Part shown: positions 41,269 through 51,066 of the stretch, piece after piece
How the letters are laid out: every line of letters starts with the position of its first letter
How positions within the stretch are numbered: the first letter of the stretch is position 1
Assembly: GCA_047972135.1 (NCBI GenBank)
Contig: JBKEAJ010000025.1
Location: forward strand, 1 to 63,416
Source: JBKEAJ01 sp047972135
GTDB taxonomy: Bacteria; Bacteroidota; Bacteroidia; Bacteroidales; Prolixibacteraceae
Direction of reading: 5' to 3'
Length of the DNA: 63,416 bases
The notes under the pieces: model-generated
What the model was told of the DNA's origin: nothing
The model's input: the letters and a program-made list of their open reading frames with translations, nothing else
The model's database searches: none
Translations under genes and position numbers: made by a program

Positions 41269-44010
41269 ATGAGACGATTCTCCTTGCTATGTACCTTGTT
41301 GCTGCTATCTACAATGTTATTTGCACAAAATAACACGATAGACTTATCTGGGGTATGGCGATTTCAGCTAGACCCAATGGGCTTTGGCAAAACTCCAGGT
41401 TCGCAGTTGTTTAAGGCAAAACTGTCGGAAACCATCTTATTGCCTGGAACAACCGATCTTGGTGGCAAAGGTATTAAAACAACGGCTCGCTATGTCGACC
41501 GACTAACGCGAAAGTTCGAATATCTGGGGCAGGCATGGTATCAGCGGGAGGTGGTAATACCCAAAGAATGGGAGAATAAGGAGATTATCCTAAAGCTCGA
41601 AAGATGTCATTGGGAGACTACGGTATATCTTGATGGTCAACTTGTTGCGGCTGACGAGCGGCTGAGTACGCCAAACCGTTTTGTTATGACTAAACAGTTG
41701 ACAACAGGGATACATACAATTACAATATGTGTTGACAATCGCCTGAAATATCCTATGGATCAATGGAATCACGGAACAACTGAATATACACAGACAAACT
41801 GGAATGGGATTGTGGGCAAGATGGAACTCATCGCAAAAGATAAAGTTTTTATTGCCGATTTAAAATCATTCTCTGATGTTGATAATAAAAAAGTTTCATT
41901 TAAGATTAAGTTGAGCCCCTCAGAAACAGTTGAAAATGGGGAAGTTATATTCAAAGTGTCAGAGAAGAACGGAGAACTAGTAAAGGAAGAAAAATTCCCA
42001 ATTAGCAGTGCTAAGGAAGGAACTGAAGCTAGTTTTGATGTTTCGTTAGGGGATAAAATGAAATTGTGGGACGAGTTTAATCCGAATTTATATCAGGTTG
42101 ATGCTCAGTTGAATATTGGGGACATGAAAGACTCTAAGTCTTTTAGCTTTGGTATGAGAAAGGTGGAGCAGGGCAAGCATCATATACGTGTCAACGGCAG
42201 AGATATACATTTGCGAGGAGCTCTCGACTGTGCGGTTTTCCCTATTACCGGCTATCCGGCAATGGAGGCAAAAGAATGGAAACGAATATTTGAAACCGTA
42301 AAGAACTACGGCATGAACCATATTCGTTTTCACTCGTGGTGTCCGCCCGAGGCTGCTTTTGTTGCCGCCGACGAGGTAGGGATATATTTGCAAGCAGAGC
42401 TGCCAATGTGGATCAAAGATGTAGGGCAGTATCCGGCTCGTCGTGATTTTTTTGAAAAAGAAATGTATGCATTGCTTGACGAATATGGCAACCATCCATC
42501 GTTTATTTTAATGTGCAATGGTAATGAGAATGAAGGGAATTTTGATGTACTGGAAGACTTGGTGCAAAAAGCACAGAAATATGACAGCCGTCGCTTGTAT
42601 TCGGCTTCGACCGCACGAACACATGTGAAATCCGACCAATATTATACATCTCATGTAACAAGTAAAGGCGGAATTACAGTATACGAAGGTAAGCCCTCGA
42701 CAATGTGGGATAAGCGCAAGGAGTCGGATATAGATGTTCCCGTAATTGCCCACGAAAGCGGTCAACGCTGTATGTTTCCTGATTTTAAGGAAATGAAAAA
42801 ATATACAGGAGTGGTTGAACCTCGTAATTTTGAGGTGTTTAGAGAGCGATTGGCTCGTAATGGTATGCTGAATCAAGCCGATGAGTTTTTTAGAGCTACC
42901 GGTGCTCACACTGTCTTGCAGTATAAAGAAGTGAACGAGGCTTTGCTCAGAACTCCTAATTCGGGCGGTTTCCAATTGCTCGGTTTGTCAGATTTTCCCG
43001 GACAGGGAAGTGCTTTTGTCGGTATACTCGATGCTTTCTGGGAAGATAAGGGGCTTGTTAGTCCCGAAAAATACAGAGAGTCCTGTGCACCTACCGTATT
43101 ATTGGCTCGTTTTCCTAAACGTGCGTATACGAATGATGAAACATTTAAGGCTGCCTTGGAAGTGTATCACTATGGCAAAGACCCAATCGGGGCAGGTGTG
43201 CTGGAGTGGAACCTGGTAGATGAACAAGGAAGGGCAGTGAAAAGTGGAAGCATTAGCACTCCTGATGTGCAATGTGCTGTTGTTAAGCCATTGGGTGATA
43301 TTGAAATCCCCCTTGCCGATGTCAAGCAAGCAAAGAAACTGACCCTTAAAGTTAGTTTGAACTCTTATAAAAATGAGTGGGATATCTGGGTATATCCCGC
43401 CAAAGAGCAGGTGGAGAAGAGTGGATATGTCTACACTAGAGAGTGGAACGAGCAAACAAAGAAACTGTTGAGGCAAGGAAAGAAAGTATTTCTTATTCCC
43501 GAAAAAATAAACGGACGAAAAACACGCTTTGCTAGCCACTTCTGGAATCCCATCATGTTTCGTTGGAAACCGATGATTGTCGGAACATTGATACACGACA
43601 AACACCCTGCTTTCAAGGATTTCCCAACTTCGTATTACGCCGACTGGCAATGGTGGGATATTCTGAATAATGCGACAGCAGTAGATTTGACAGACTATAA
43701 GGATTTAACTCCTGCTATTCAGTGTGTTGATACCTACGAATTTAACAGAAAGTTGGGAATAGCTTTCGAGGCAAAGGTGGGCGAGGGACGTTTGTTTGTA
43801 TTGTGTATCGACCCCGATAAAGATATTAAGGATAGAGATGTAAGCCGTCAGTTGATAAATTCCATTAAGAATTACATGGCTTCGGGTGCTGCTCCTGCCG
43901 ATATTTGTGAGTTGGAAGAGTATCAGGTGGATACGATAATTAATAATACTGACGGAACCTCTGGAGATGGCATGAACGATGATGCCGTGAAACAATTGCT
44001 GAATAAATAA
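41269..44010 (+). CDS. Secreted glycoside hydrolase family 2 enzyme
   Basis: I start at MRRFSLL (41269; 913 residues). The signal peptide ends near LFA-QNN. A GH2 sugar-binding jelly roll (about 28-190, LSGVWRFQLDP), an Ig-like domain, and a TIM barrel from about 310 (IRVNGRDIHLRGALD) follow. The acid/base Glu is E420 in NGNEN, and the nucleophile is probably E496 in IAHESGQR. The C-terminal 320 residues are an extra region. It belongs to the broad beta-galactosidase/glucuronidase/mannosidase family; the substrate is not clear. It is the first gene of a locus with an MFS sugar porter and a fucosidase. Confidence 0.9.
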   Translation: MRRFSLLCTLLLLSTMLFAQNNTIDLSGVWRFQLDPMGFGKTPGSQLFKAKLSETILLPGTTDLGGKGIKTTARYVDRLTRKFEYLGQAWYQREVVIPKEWENKEIILKLERCHWETTVYLDGQLVAADERLSTPNRFVMTKQLTTGIHTITICVDNRLKYPMDQWNHGTTEYTQTNWNGIVGKMELIAKDKVFIADLKSFSDVDNKKVSFKIKLSPSETVENGEVIFKVSEKNGELVKEEKFPISSAKEGTEASFDVSLGDKMKLWDEFNPNLYQVDAQLNIGDMKDSKSFSFGMRKVEQGKHHIRVNGRDIHLRGALDCAVFPITGYPAMEAKEWKRIFETVKNYGMNHIRFHSWCPPEAAFVAADEVGIYLQAELPMWIKDVGQYPARRDFFEKEMYALLDEYGNHPSFILMCNGNENEGNFDVLEDLVQKAQKYDSRRLYSASTARTHVKSDQYYTSHVTSKGGITVYEGKPSTMWDKRKESDIDVPVIAHESGQRCMFPDFKEMKKYTGVVEPRNFEVFRERLARNGMLNQADEFFRATGAHTVLQYKEVNEALLRTPNSGGFQLLGLSDFPGQGSAFVGILDAFWEDKGLVSPEKYRESCAPTVLLARFPKRAYTNDETFKAALEVYHYGKDPIGAGVLEWNLVDEQGRAVKSGSISTPDVQCAVVKPLGDIEIPLADVKQAKKLTLKVSLNSYKNEWDIWVYPAKEQVEKSGYVYTREWNEQTKKLLRQGKKVFLIPEKINGRKTRFASHFWNPIMFRWKPMIVGTLIHDKHPAFKDFPTSYYADWQWWDILNNATAVDLTDYKDLTPAIQCVDTYEFNRKLGIAFEAKVGEGRLFVLCIDPDKDIKDRDVSRQLINSIKNYMASGAAPADICELEEYQVDTIINNTDGTSGDGMNDDAVKQLLNK

Positions 44011-44019
44011 TACAATACA

Positions 44020-44063
44020 AGATGTTCAGATTTTTGGATATTAGTCTGGGAGTCTGAACATCT
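44020..44063. repeat. Inverted repeat between GH2 and MFS genes
   Basis: AGATGTTCAGA (44020-44030) and TCTGAACATCT (44053-44063) form an 11-bp stem with a 22-nt loop. There is no T-run. The loop segment resembles the reverse complement of 21358-21386, so this may be a dispersed repeat rather than a dedicated terminator. Confidence 0.5.
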
Positions 44064-44095
44064 GAGTATATGGTTGTTATCTAAAGAAATACATA

Positions 44096-45469
44096 ATGGA
44101 GAATCGAAAAATGTACTTATATCTGATTACCTTTGTAGCAGCAATGGGCGGGCTGTTGTTTGGCTACGACTGGGTGGTTATCGGCGGTGCAAAACCTTTT
44201 TACGAAGTGTTTTTTGGTATCACAGATTCGGCATCTGCACAAGGCTGGGTGATGGGTAGTGCCGTATTGGGCTGTTTGATTGGTGTGATGTTCTCTGGCT
44301 ATTTGTCAGATAGATACGGACGTAAACCGATGATGTATGCAGCTTCTGTGGTTTTTGTCATTTCGGCAATAGGCACTGGAGCAACCGACAGTTTGACATC
44401 GTTTATTATATATCGTGTGCTTGGTGGCATAGGTATCGGCATAGCTTCTAATGTTTCGCCTATGTATATTGCTGAGTCGGCACCTGCAAATATCAGAGGT
44501 AGGCTGGTGTCTGTCAATCAGTTGACAATCGTGATAGGCATTCTTGCTGCTCAAATAGTAAATTGGCTAATTGCCGAAGATGTTGTGCCTGGCGAGGATA
44601 TTCTTGCTTCGTGGAATGGACAAATGGGCTGGCGGTGGATGTTTTGGGCAGAGGCTGTGCCTGCTGTGATGTTCTTTTTACTGCTTTTTGCTCTTCCCGA
44701 GAGTCCACGTTGGCTAAGCTCGAAATCTAAGTTTGTTGAAGCTGAAAAAGTACTGGCGCAGATAGGGGGCAGTTCTTATGCTGACAAGGAAATAGAGAAT
44801 CTAAAAAACTCGCTTTCCAGCGAGAAGGAGAAAACCAATTATTCACTTTTGTTTAAAGGGCGTATGCCACAGATTTTAATGGTAGGAGTTGTTATTGCCA
44901 TATTTCAACAGTGGTGTGGTATAAATGTAATCTTCAACTATGCACAGGAGGTGTTCTCCGCTGCTGGATACGGAGTTTCGGGTATTATGTTTAATATTGT
45001 AATTACGGGCATAACAAATGTAATCTTCACATTTGTAGGTATGTACACAGTCGACAAATTGGGACGACGAATAATGATGATAGTTGGAGCGTCGGGCTTG
45101 GCGGTGATATACACATTGATGGGTGCGTGCTATTATTTTAATATTTCAGGGCTTACGGTGCTGATATTGGTAATGCTTGCCATAGCCTGCTTTGCAATGA
45201 CACTTGCGCCTGTTACTTGGGTGCTTATTTCCGAAATATTCCCCACAAGGGTGCGTGGCGCAGCAGTGGCAATATCTACATTCGCTCTATGGGCTGCTTG
45301 CTTTGTTCTGACCTATACATTCCCATTGTTGAACGAAGAATTGGGGGCACACGGAACATTCTGGCTCTATGGTGGAATATGTGTATTGGGATTGTTGTTT
45401 ATACGTAGTTATTTGGTAGAAACAAAAGGCAAATCTCTCGAAGAAATTGAAAAAGAATTTACGAAATAA
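44096..45469 (+). CDS. Sugar-porter family MFS transporter
   Basis: A 457-residue 12-TM major facilitator of the sugar-porter (XylE-like) family in the inner membrane. Seen: the DRYGRKPMM loop after TM2, RVLGGIGIGIASNVSPMYIAE, the PESPRWL signature after TM6, QQWCGINVIFNYA in TM7, and VDKLGRR. It probably imports a monosaccharide by proton symport. It is 85 bp after GH2 and 1 bp before the DUF5107 gene, so it likely takes up the sugar freed by the locus' glycosidases. Confidence 0.93.
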   Translation: MENRKMYLYLITFVAAMGGLLFGYDWVVIGGAKPFYEVFFGITDSASAQGWVMGSAVLGCLIGVMFSGYLSDRYGRKPMMYAASVVFVISAIGTGATDSLTSFIIYRVLGGIGIGIASNVSPMYIAESAPANIRGRLVSVNQLTIVIGILAAQIVNWLIAEDVVPGEDILASWNGQMGWRWMFWAEAVPAVMFFLLLFALPESPRWLSSKSKFVEAEKVLAQIGGSSYADKEIENLKNSLSSEKEKTNYSLLFKGRMPQILMVGVVIAIFQQWCGINVIFNYAQEVFSAAGYGVSGIMFNIVITGITNVIFTFVGMYTVDKLGRRIMMIVGASGLAVIYTLMGACYYFNISGLTVLILVMLAIACFAMTLAPVTWVLISEIFPTRVRGAAVAISTFALWAACFVLTYTFPLLNEELGAHGTFWLYGGICVLGLLFIRSYLVETKGKSLEEIEKEFTK

Positions 45470-45470
45470 A

Positions 45471-48400
45471 ATGGAAAAAATTACAGAATATCTAATCAAG
45501 ACTACTGTCCATGAGAAAGGAACAGCAAAGGCTTGGGAGGAAGACATAATGCTGCCGACCTACGAAATAGGTGAAGAAGAGAAAAATCCGATATTCCTCG
45601 AAAAAAGAGTGTATCAGGGCAGCTCGGGTGCTGTATATCCTTATCCCGTTGTGGAAAAGGTCGCCGACGAGAAAAAAGACAAGAAATACCGAGCCATATT
45701 TTTGGAAAACGAATATCTGAAAATAATGATACTTCCCGAATTGGGTGGTCGTGTACATATGGCTTACGACAAGGTGCAACAACGCCACTTTGTCTATTAT
45801 AATCAGGTTGTTAAGCCTGCATTGGTGGGACTCACAGGTCCTTGGATATCGGGAGGAATAGAGTTTAACTGGCCTCAGCATCACCGTCCATCCACTTTCT
45901 TGCCAAGCGATTATTGCATCCAAAATAACAGCGACGGCAGTGTTACGGTGTGGTGCAACGAGGTGGAACGTATGTTTAGAACCAAAGGCATGCAAGGTTT
46001 TACACTACGTCCCGGCAAGGCATATCTCGAAATAAATGTGAAGATTTACAATAGAACGCCCTTCCCTCAAACCTTTCTTTGGTGGGCAAATCCTGCTGTG
46101 GTGGTAAACGACAGCTATAAATCGGTATTTCCTCCCGATGTGCATGCCGTGTTCGACCATGGAAAGCGAGATGTCTCGAACTTCCCCATAGCAACAGGTG
46201 AGTACTATAAGCAGGATTATTCGGCAGGTGTCGATATATCGAAATACAAGAATATTCCCGTTCCGACATCCTATATGGCAATACAATCGAAGTTTGATTT
46301 TGTGGGTGGATACGAGGATGGCATAGAAGCAGGATTGTTGCACGTTGCCGACCATCATGTGTCGCCCGGCAAGAAACAATGGACATGGGGACACGGCGAC
46401 TTTGGGCTTGCTTGGGACAGAAACCTTACCGACGAGGATGGTCCTTACATTGAACTAATGACAGGCGTGTACACCGATAATCAACCCGACTTCTCGTGGC
46501 TGCAAGCTAATGAAGAGAAATCATGGACACAATATTTTATGCCTTATGCCAAAGTGGGATATGTGAAGAATGCGAATAAAGATGCTATTGTCAACATAGA
46601 TGTCGAGGGAAAAGATACAACTGTAAGCCTATATACAACATCAGAATATAAAGATTTACATATTGTACTGAAAGATACAAAAGGGAAAGTGTATCTTGAT
46701 GAGATTAAAAATGTGTCGCCAACACAAGTGTATGTAAATAAGGTGAATACAAATGGGCTGTCGTCGAAAGATTTAGTATTCGAGCTTTACACATCGGATG
46801 CTAAGTTGCTATTGACATATCAGGCGGATAAACCTGAAATAAAGCAAAGCCCCGACCCAGCAAAGGCTGCCAAAGAACCAAAAGATATTGCATCAATAGA
46901 GCAATTATTTCTTACGGGACAGCATCTTGAGCAGTATCGACATGCCACTTACAATCCGACGGATTACTACATGGAGGCACTTAGGCGTGAACCGGGCGAT
47001 ATGCGCTGCAACAATGCTATGGGACTCCTGCTGATGCGTAAGGGGAAGTTTGTGGAGGCTGAGGACTTCTTTCAACGAGCTGTGGAAACACAATGCGAGC
47101 GAAACCCTAATCCCTACGATGGCGAGCCTTATTACAATCTTGGCTGGTCGCTGAATATGCAAGGCAAGCCAGACGAGGCTTATGCCGCCTTTTTCAAAGC
47201 GACGTGGAATGCTGCATGGCAAGACCCTGCGTATTTTGCTTTGGCTCAGGTGGATACATGCAATGTGGAATGGAGTAGAGCATTAGAGAATGTAGAGCGG
47301 AGTTTGCTGCGAAATTGGCATAACCATAAGGCTCGTCAGCTGAAAACGTCAATCCTAAGAAAGTTAGGCAGAAGAGAGGAAGCTCTGAATTATATCGAAG
47401 ACTCCTTGAAAATAGATGGCTTCAATATTGGCTGTCGATATGAAAAGTATTTGCTGACAGATGACGAGGCGGTGCTGAAAGAAATGCAAAGTCTGATGCA
47501 AAATTCTGTGCATACTTACATTGAATATGCTCTGGACTTCGCTGCCGCAGGTCTCTACAAGGAGGCTTCGGATATTCTTTTGCTGTTTGTTTCGGGCAAG
47601 GAAGAGGTGTATCCGATGGTATATTATGCTTTGGGATATTTTGCCGCAAAGTCAGGAGAGCCTCAGAACGCTAAGGAGTATTACGCTAAAGCGGCAGAGA
47701 TGAAACCCGACAGATGTTTTCCCCACCGCATTGAGGAAGTATTAATATTGCAAGATGCTATAAGTGTCGGTCAGTCAGATTCTTACGCGTCGTATTATCT
47801 TGGGAATTTTTGGTATGCAGCACGCCAATACAAGGATGCTGTGGAGTGTTGGGAGAAATCAATGCAGATAAATGATAAATACCCTACGGTCTTGCGTAAC
47901 CTAGCTTTAGCATACTACAACAAGTGTGATAAAAAAACGGAGGCTAAAGCATTGTTGGAGAAAGCATTTGCATTGGACGAGACCGATGCTCGCTTGCTCA
48001 TGGAACTCGACCAATTGTATAAAATCATGAGAGTGCCTCATAAAGAGCGACTTGAACTCTTGGAGAAACATTCTGCACTGGTGGAGCAACGGGATGATTT
48101 ATGTATCGAAAGAATTGCGCTATACAATCAGCTGGGAGATTACAATAAGGCGATGGCACTGATTGCTTCCCGAAGGTTTCATCCGTGGGAAGGTGGAGAG
48201 GGCAAAATAACCAAGCAATATATGTTCTGCCGCGTGGAACTTGCTAAAATCGCAATCAAAAATAAAGAGTTTGACAAGGCTCTTAAACTATTGCACGAAA
48301 CAGATTCTTACCCCCATAATTTGGGCGAAGGAAAGTTGATAAATGCCGAAGAAAACGATATAGACTATTATAAGGGGCTTGCATACAGAGGTTTGCAAGA

Positions 48401-48800
48401 TGAGGAGAAAGCTACACTTTTTTTCACGAAAGCCACATTTGGCTCTCAGGAACCTCAGCAAGCCTTCTTTTATAACGACCAACAGCCCGATAAAATTTAT
48501 TATCAAGGCTTGGCATGGCAAGCACTTGGCAACATGGATAAGGCAAAGGGACGCTTCAATAAATTGATAGCACACGGCGAGAAACACTTGTTTGATAAGT
48601 GCAAAATTGACTATTTTGCAGTGTCCTTGCCCGATTTGGCAATTTGGGAACAAGATCTAAATCTTCGTAACCGTATACATTGTTATTATGTGATGGCTCT
48701 AGGTAAGTTGGGATTGGGAGACAGCGACAAAGCAAAGGAATATTTTGAGAAAGTCCTATCGTTGGATATAAACCATCAAGATGCAAGAGCATTTCAATAA
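45471..48800 (+). CDS. DUF5107-TPR protein of the glycan locus
   Basis: 1109 residues from MEKITEYLIKTTVHEKG. The N-terminal part (about 60-350) is the DUF5107 domain, with a mutarotase-like look (LGGRVHMAYDKVQQRHFVYY and GGIEFNWPQHHR). From about 465 to the end there are many TPR-like repeats (A..YFK.A...). There is no signal peptide, so it is probably cytoplasmic. The family occurs in Bacteroidota sugar loci and its activity is unknown; an epimerase or glycosidase-like role is possible. It starts 1 bp after the MFS stop. Confidence 0.85.
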   Translation: MEKITEYLIKTTVHEKGTAKAWEEDIMLPTYEIGEEEKNPIFLEKRVYQGSSGAVYPYPVVEKVADEKKDKKYRAIFLENEYLKIMILPELGGRVHMAYDKVQQRHFVYYNQVVKPALVGLTGPWISGGIEFNWPQHHRPSTFLPSDYCIQNNSDGSVTVWCNEVERMFRTKGMQGFTLRPGKAYLEINVKIYNRTPFPQTFLWWANPAVVVNDSYKSVFPPDVHAVFDHGKRDVSNFPIATGEYYKQDYSAGVDISKYKNIPVPTSYMAIQSKFDFVGGYEDGIEAGLLHVADHHVSPGKKQWTWGHGDFGLAWDRNLTDEDGPYIELMTGVYTDNQPDFSWLQANEEKSWTQYFMPYAKVGYVKNANKDAIVNIDVEGKDTTVSLYTTSEYKDLHIVLKDTKGKVYLDEIKNVSPTQVYVNKVNTNGLSSKDLVFELYTSDAKLLLTYQADKPEIKQSPDPAKAAKEPKDIASIEQLFLTGQHLEQYRHATYNPTDYYMEALRREPGDMRCNNAMGLLLMRKGKFVEAEDFFQRAVETQCERNPNPYDGEPYYNLGWSLNMQGKPDEAYAAFFKATWNAAWQDPAYFALAQVDTCNVEWSRALENVERSLLRNWHNHKARQLKTSILRKLGRREEALNYIEDSLKIDGFNIGCRYEKYLLTDDEAVLKEMQSLMQNSVHTYIEYALDFAAAGLYKEASDILLLFVSGKEEVYPMVYYALGYFAAKSGEPQNAKEYYAKAAEMKPDRCFPHRIEEVLILQDAISVGQSDSYASYYLGNFWYAARQYKDAVECWEKSMQINDKYPTVLRNLALAYYNKCDKKTEAKALLEKAFALDETDARLLMELDQLYKIMRVPHKERLELLEKHSALVEQRDDLCIERIALYNQLGDYNKAMALIASRRFHPWEGGEGKITKQYMFCRVELAKIAIKNKEFDKALKLLHETDSYPHNLGEGKLINAEENDIDYYKGLAYRGLQDEEKATLFFTKATFGSQEPQQAFFYNDQQPDKIYYQGLAWQALGNMDKAKGRFNKLIAHGEKHLFDKCKIDYFAVSLPDLAIWEQDLNLRNRIHCYYVMALGKLGLGDSDKAKEYFEKVLSLDINHQDARAFQ

Positions 48801-48807
48801 AAATCCC

Positions 48808-48815
48808 TATTTTTG
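48808..48815 (+). promoter_or_regulatory. -10 box (TAnnTTTG) for the fucosidase
   Basis: TATTTTTG fits the consensus and lies 21 nt before the fucosidase start codon, in the 36-bp gap after the DUF5107 gene. The GH29 gene may therefore have its own promoter. Confidence 0.45.
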
Positions 48816-48836
48816 TAGAAAAACAAACGTAAACAT

Positions 48837-51038
48837 ATGAAAAATCTTACCTTCTTCTTATTATTACTGTTTGCAGTGCAAATGCAGGCGCAAGACATTC
48901 CTTTTAAGAATACTTACAAGATTGAGGAGGGCGACAGCCATGCCGATATTATCAAAAAGGCAGCACACGTGATACCCACACAGGTACAGTTTGATGCTTT
49001 GAAGAATGAGTATATCGCTTTTATACATTTTGGTCCCAACACCTTTACCCGAAAGGAGTGGGGGACAGGCAAAGAAGACCCTGCAATATTTGACCTTAAA
49101 GAGCTGGATACCGACCAATGGTGCGAGGCGTTGAAGGCTGCAGGCATGAAAATGGTAGTTATAACCGTTAAACACCACGATGGATTTGTGTTGTGGCAAA
49201 GCCGCTATACCAAGCATGGAATAATGTCAACAGGATTTAGAAACGGTAAAGGCGATATATTGAAAGACCTCTCCGCATCGTGCCAAAAATATGGATTGAA
49301 GCTCGGGGTGTATCTTTCCCCTGCCGATTTGTATCAGATAGAAAATCCCGAAGGGCTGTATGGCAATCTCAGCGAATATACCACTCGCACTATTCCTCGT
49401 GGGGTGGAGGGAAGACCTTTTGAGAACAAAACTAAGTTTGAATTTCTGGTGGATGACTATAATGAGTATTTCCTAAATCAACTCTTTGAAATTCTTACGG
49501 AGTACGGTAATATACACGAGGTGTGGTTTGACGGAGCGCATCCTAAAAGAAAAGGTGGACAGACCTATAACTACAAAGCATGGATGGAGTTAATAAGAAC
49601 TCTTGCCCCTGATGCAGTGGTGTTTGGACGCGAGGATATACGCTGGTGTGGCAATGAGTCTGGTGCTACTAGGGCGACAGAGTGGAATGTGCTGCCCTAT
49701 GAACTAGACCCTAACGAAACTCCACGTTTCCCCGATTTGAGGGTAGACGATTTGGCAAGCAACGAGAAGTTGTACGATGCCAAGTATTTGCATTATCATC
49801 CTGCAGAAACAAATACATCAATTCGTGCAGGGTGGTTTTATAGAGACGACGAGCGTCAGCAGGTGAGAAGTGTGGATGATGTGTTTGATATTTACGAACG
49901 TTCGGTGGGTGGAAATTCAATATTTCTGCTCAATATACCGCCTAACCGTAGAGGACGTTTTTCCGACAAGGACGTTGAGGTGCTTAAAGAAACAGGTAAA
50001 CTGATACAAGAAACCTATGGAACTGACTTGTTGGCAGGTGCAAAGGGAGCAAAAGAGATTTTAGATAATGACGAAAATACTTACGTCTCAATCGAAAATA
50101 GTAATCAAGATATAACTATCAGTATGCCCTCGCCAATTACTATCAATAGGTTGGTGATACAAGAGGCTGTCAATACACATGGCGAAAGGGTGGAAAAGCA
50201 TGTTGTAGATGCGTGGATAGGTGGACAATGGAAGGAGCTTGTTAGTAGCACAAACATAGGCTATAAGCGTATTCTGCGTTTTGCTGATGTTACTAGCGAC
50301 AAGATAAGAATACGTTTCCCCGAATTTCGTGAAGCTCCTGCAATAAGCAAGGTGTCTGCACATCATTACAAAGCTCGTCCACCACGCCTGACATACAATA
50401 GGACTATTGAGGGAATGGTAAGCCTGATGCCGATGAAGTCTGACTTCAATTGGAAGCCTCACGGCGAGAATGCTGCGGGAAATCTAAATGCAGGATATAA
50501 GATTTATTACACTCTCGACGGGAAAACTCCAGATACTGACAGTAAAGAATATGATGGAGCTTTCGATGCAGAGGCGAAAACCTTGAAAGCTGTTGCTATC
50601 CTCAATGGCGAGAAAGGAGCTGTGTTTGAAGAACAACTTGGCTTTGCCAAGAAAGACTGGAAGCTATTATCCGATAATGGTTCGAACAAAAGCGAGAATG
50701 CAGCTTTTGATGAGAATAATGGAACATCTTGGCTGTCTGCCACAGACCGTTCTATTGTCGTGGATTTGAGTAAAATACATAAGCTGACAGGTTTTGCCTA
50801 CACTCCACCCCAAAATCGCCCTAAAGGCTTGATGCTAAAGGGTACAATAAAGGTGAGCAAAGACAATAAAACTTGGACTGATGTAGGTAGCTTTGAGTTC
50901 GGCAACTTAATAAACGATCCTTCCAAAAGATTTTATCATTTTGACAAAACTGTGGATGCCCGCTATATACGTATAGAAGCAGGCGAAACCACAGAAAATG
51001 CAGATGCAGTGATAATTGCGGAGTTGGATTTGTTTTAA
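48837..51038 (+). CDS. Secreted alpha-L-fucosidase (GH29) with F5/8-type domains
   Basis: 733 residues. The signal peptide ends near MQA-QDI. The GH29 catalytic domain (about 40-390) has H113-H114-D115-G-F and the nucleophile D232 in VWFDGAHP; the acid/base is not assigned. After it come a discoidin-like region (about 400-515), a short CHB_HEX/Fn3-like linker (LDGKTPDTDSKEYDGAF), and a C-terminal F5/8 type C domain (about 620-733, ENNGTSW and YIRIEAGE), probably carbohydrate-binding. It removes alpha-linked fucose in the periplasm and likely works with the GH2 enzyme. Confidence 0.92.
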   Translation: MKNLTFFLLLLFAVQMQAQDIPFKNTYKIEEGDSHADIIKKAAHVIPTQVQFDALKNEYIAFIHFGPNTFTRKEWGTGKEDPAIFDLKELDTDQWCEALKAAGMKMVVITVKHHDGFVLWQSRYTKHGIMSTGFRNGKGDILKDLSASCQKYGLKLGVYLSPADLYQIENPEGLYGNLSEYTTRTIPRGVEGRPFENKTKFEFLVDDYNEYFLNQLFEILTEYGNIHEVWFDGAHPKRKGGQTYNYKAWMELIRTLAPDAVVFGREDIRWCGNESGATRATEWNVLPYELDPNETPRFPDLRVDDLASNEKLYDAKYLHYHPAETNTSIRAGWFYRDDERQQVRSVDDVFDIYERSVGGNSIFLLNIPPNRRGRFSDKDVEVLKETGKLIQETYGTDLLAGAKGAKEILDNDENTYVSIENSNQDITISMPSPITINRLVIQEAVNTHGERVEKHVVDAWIGGQWKELVSSTNIGYKRILRFADVTSDKIRIRFPEFREAPAISKVSAHHYKARPPRLTYNRTIEGMVSLMPMKSDFNWKPHGENAAGNLNAGYKIYYTLDGKTPDTDSKEYDGAFDAEAKTLKAVAILNGEKGAVFEEQLGFAKKDWKLLSDNGSNKSENAAFDENNGTSWLSATDRSIVVDLSKIHKLTGFAYTPPQNRPKGLMLKGTIKVSKDNKTWTDVGSFEFGNLINDPSKRFYHFDKTVDARYIRIEAGETTENADAVIIAELDLF

Positions 51039-51066
51039 GATTATCACGCTATAATCATCATATCAA

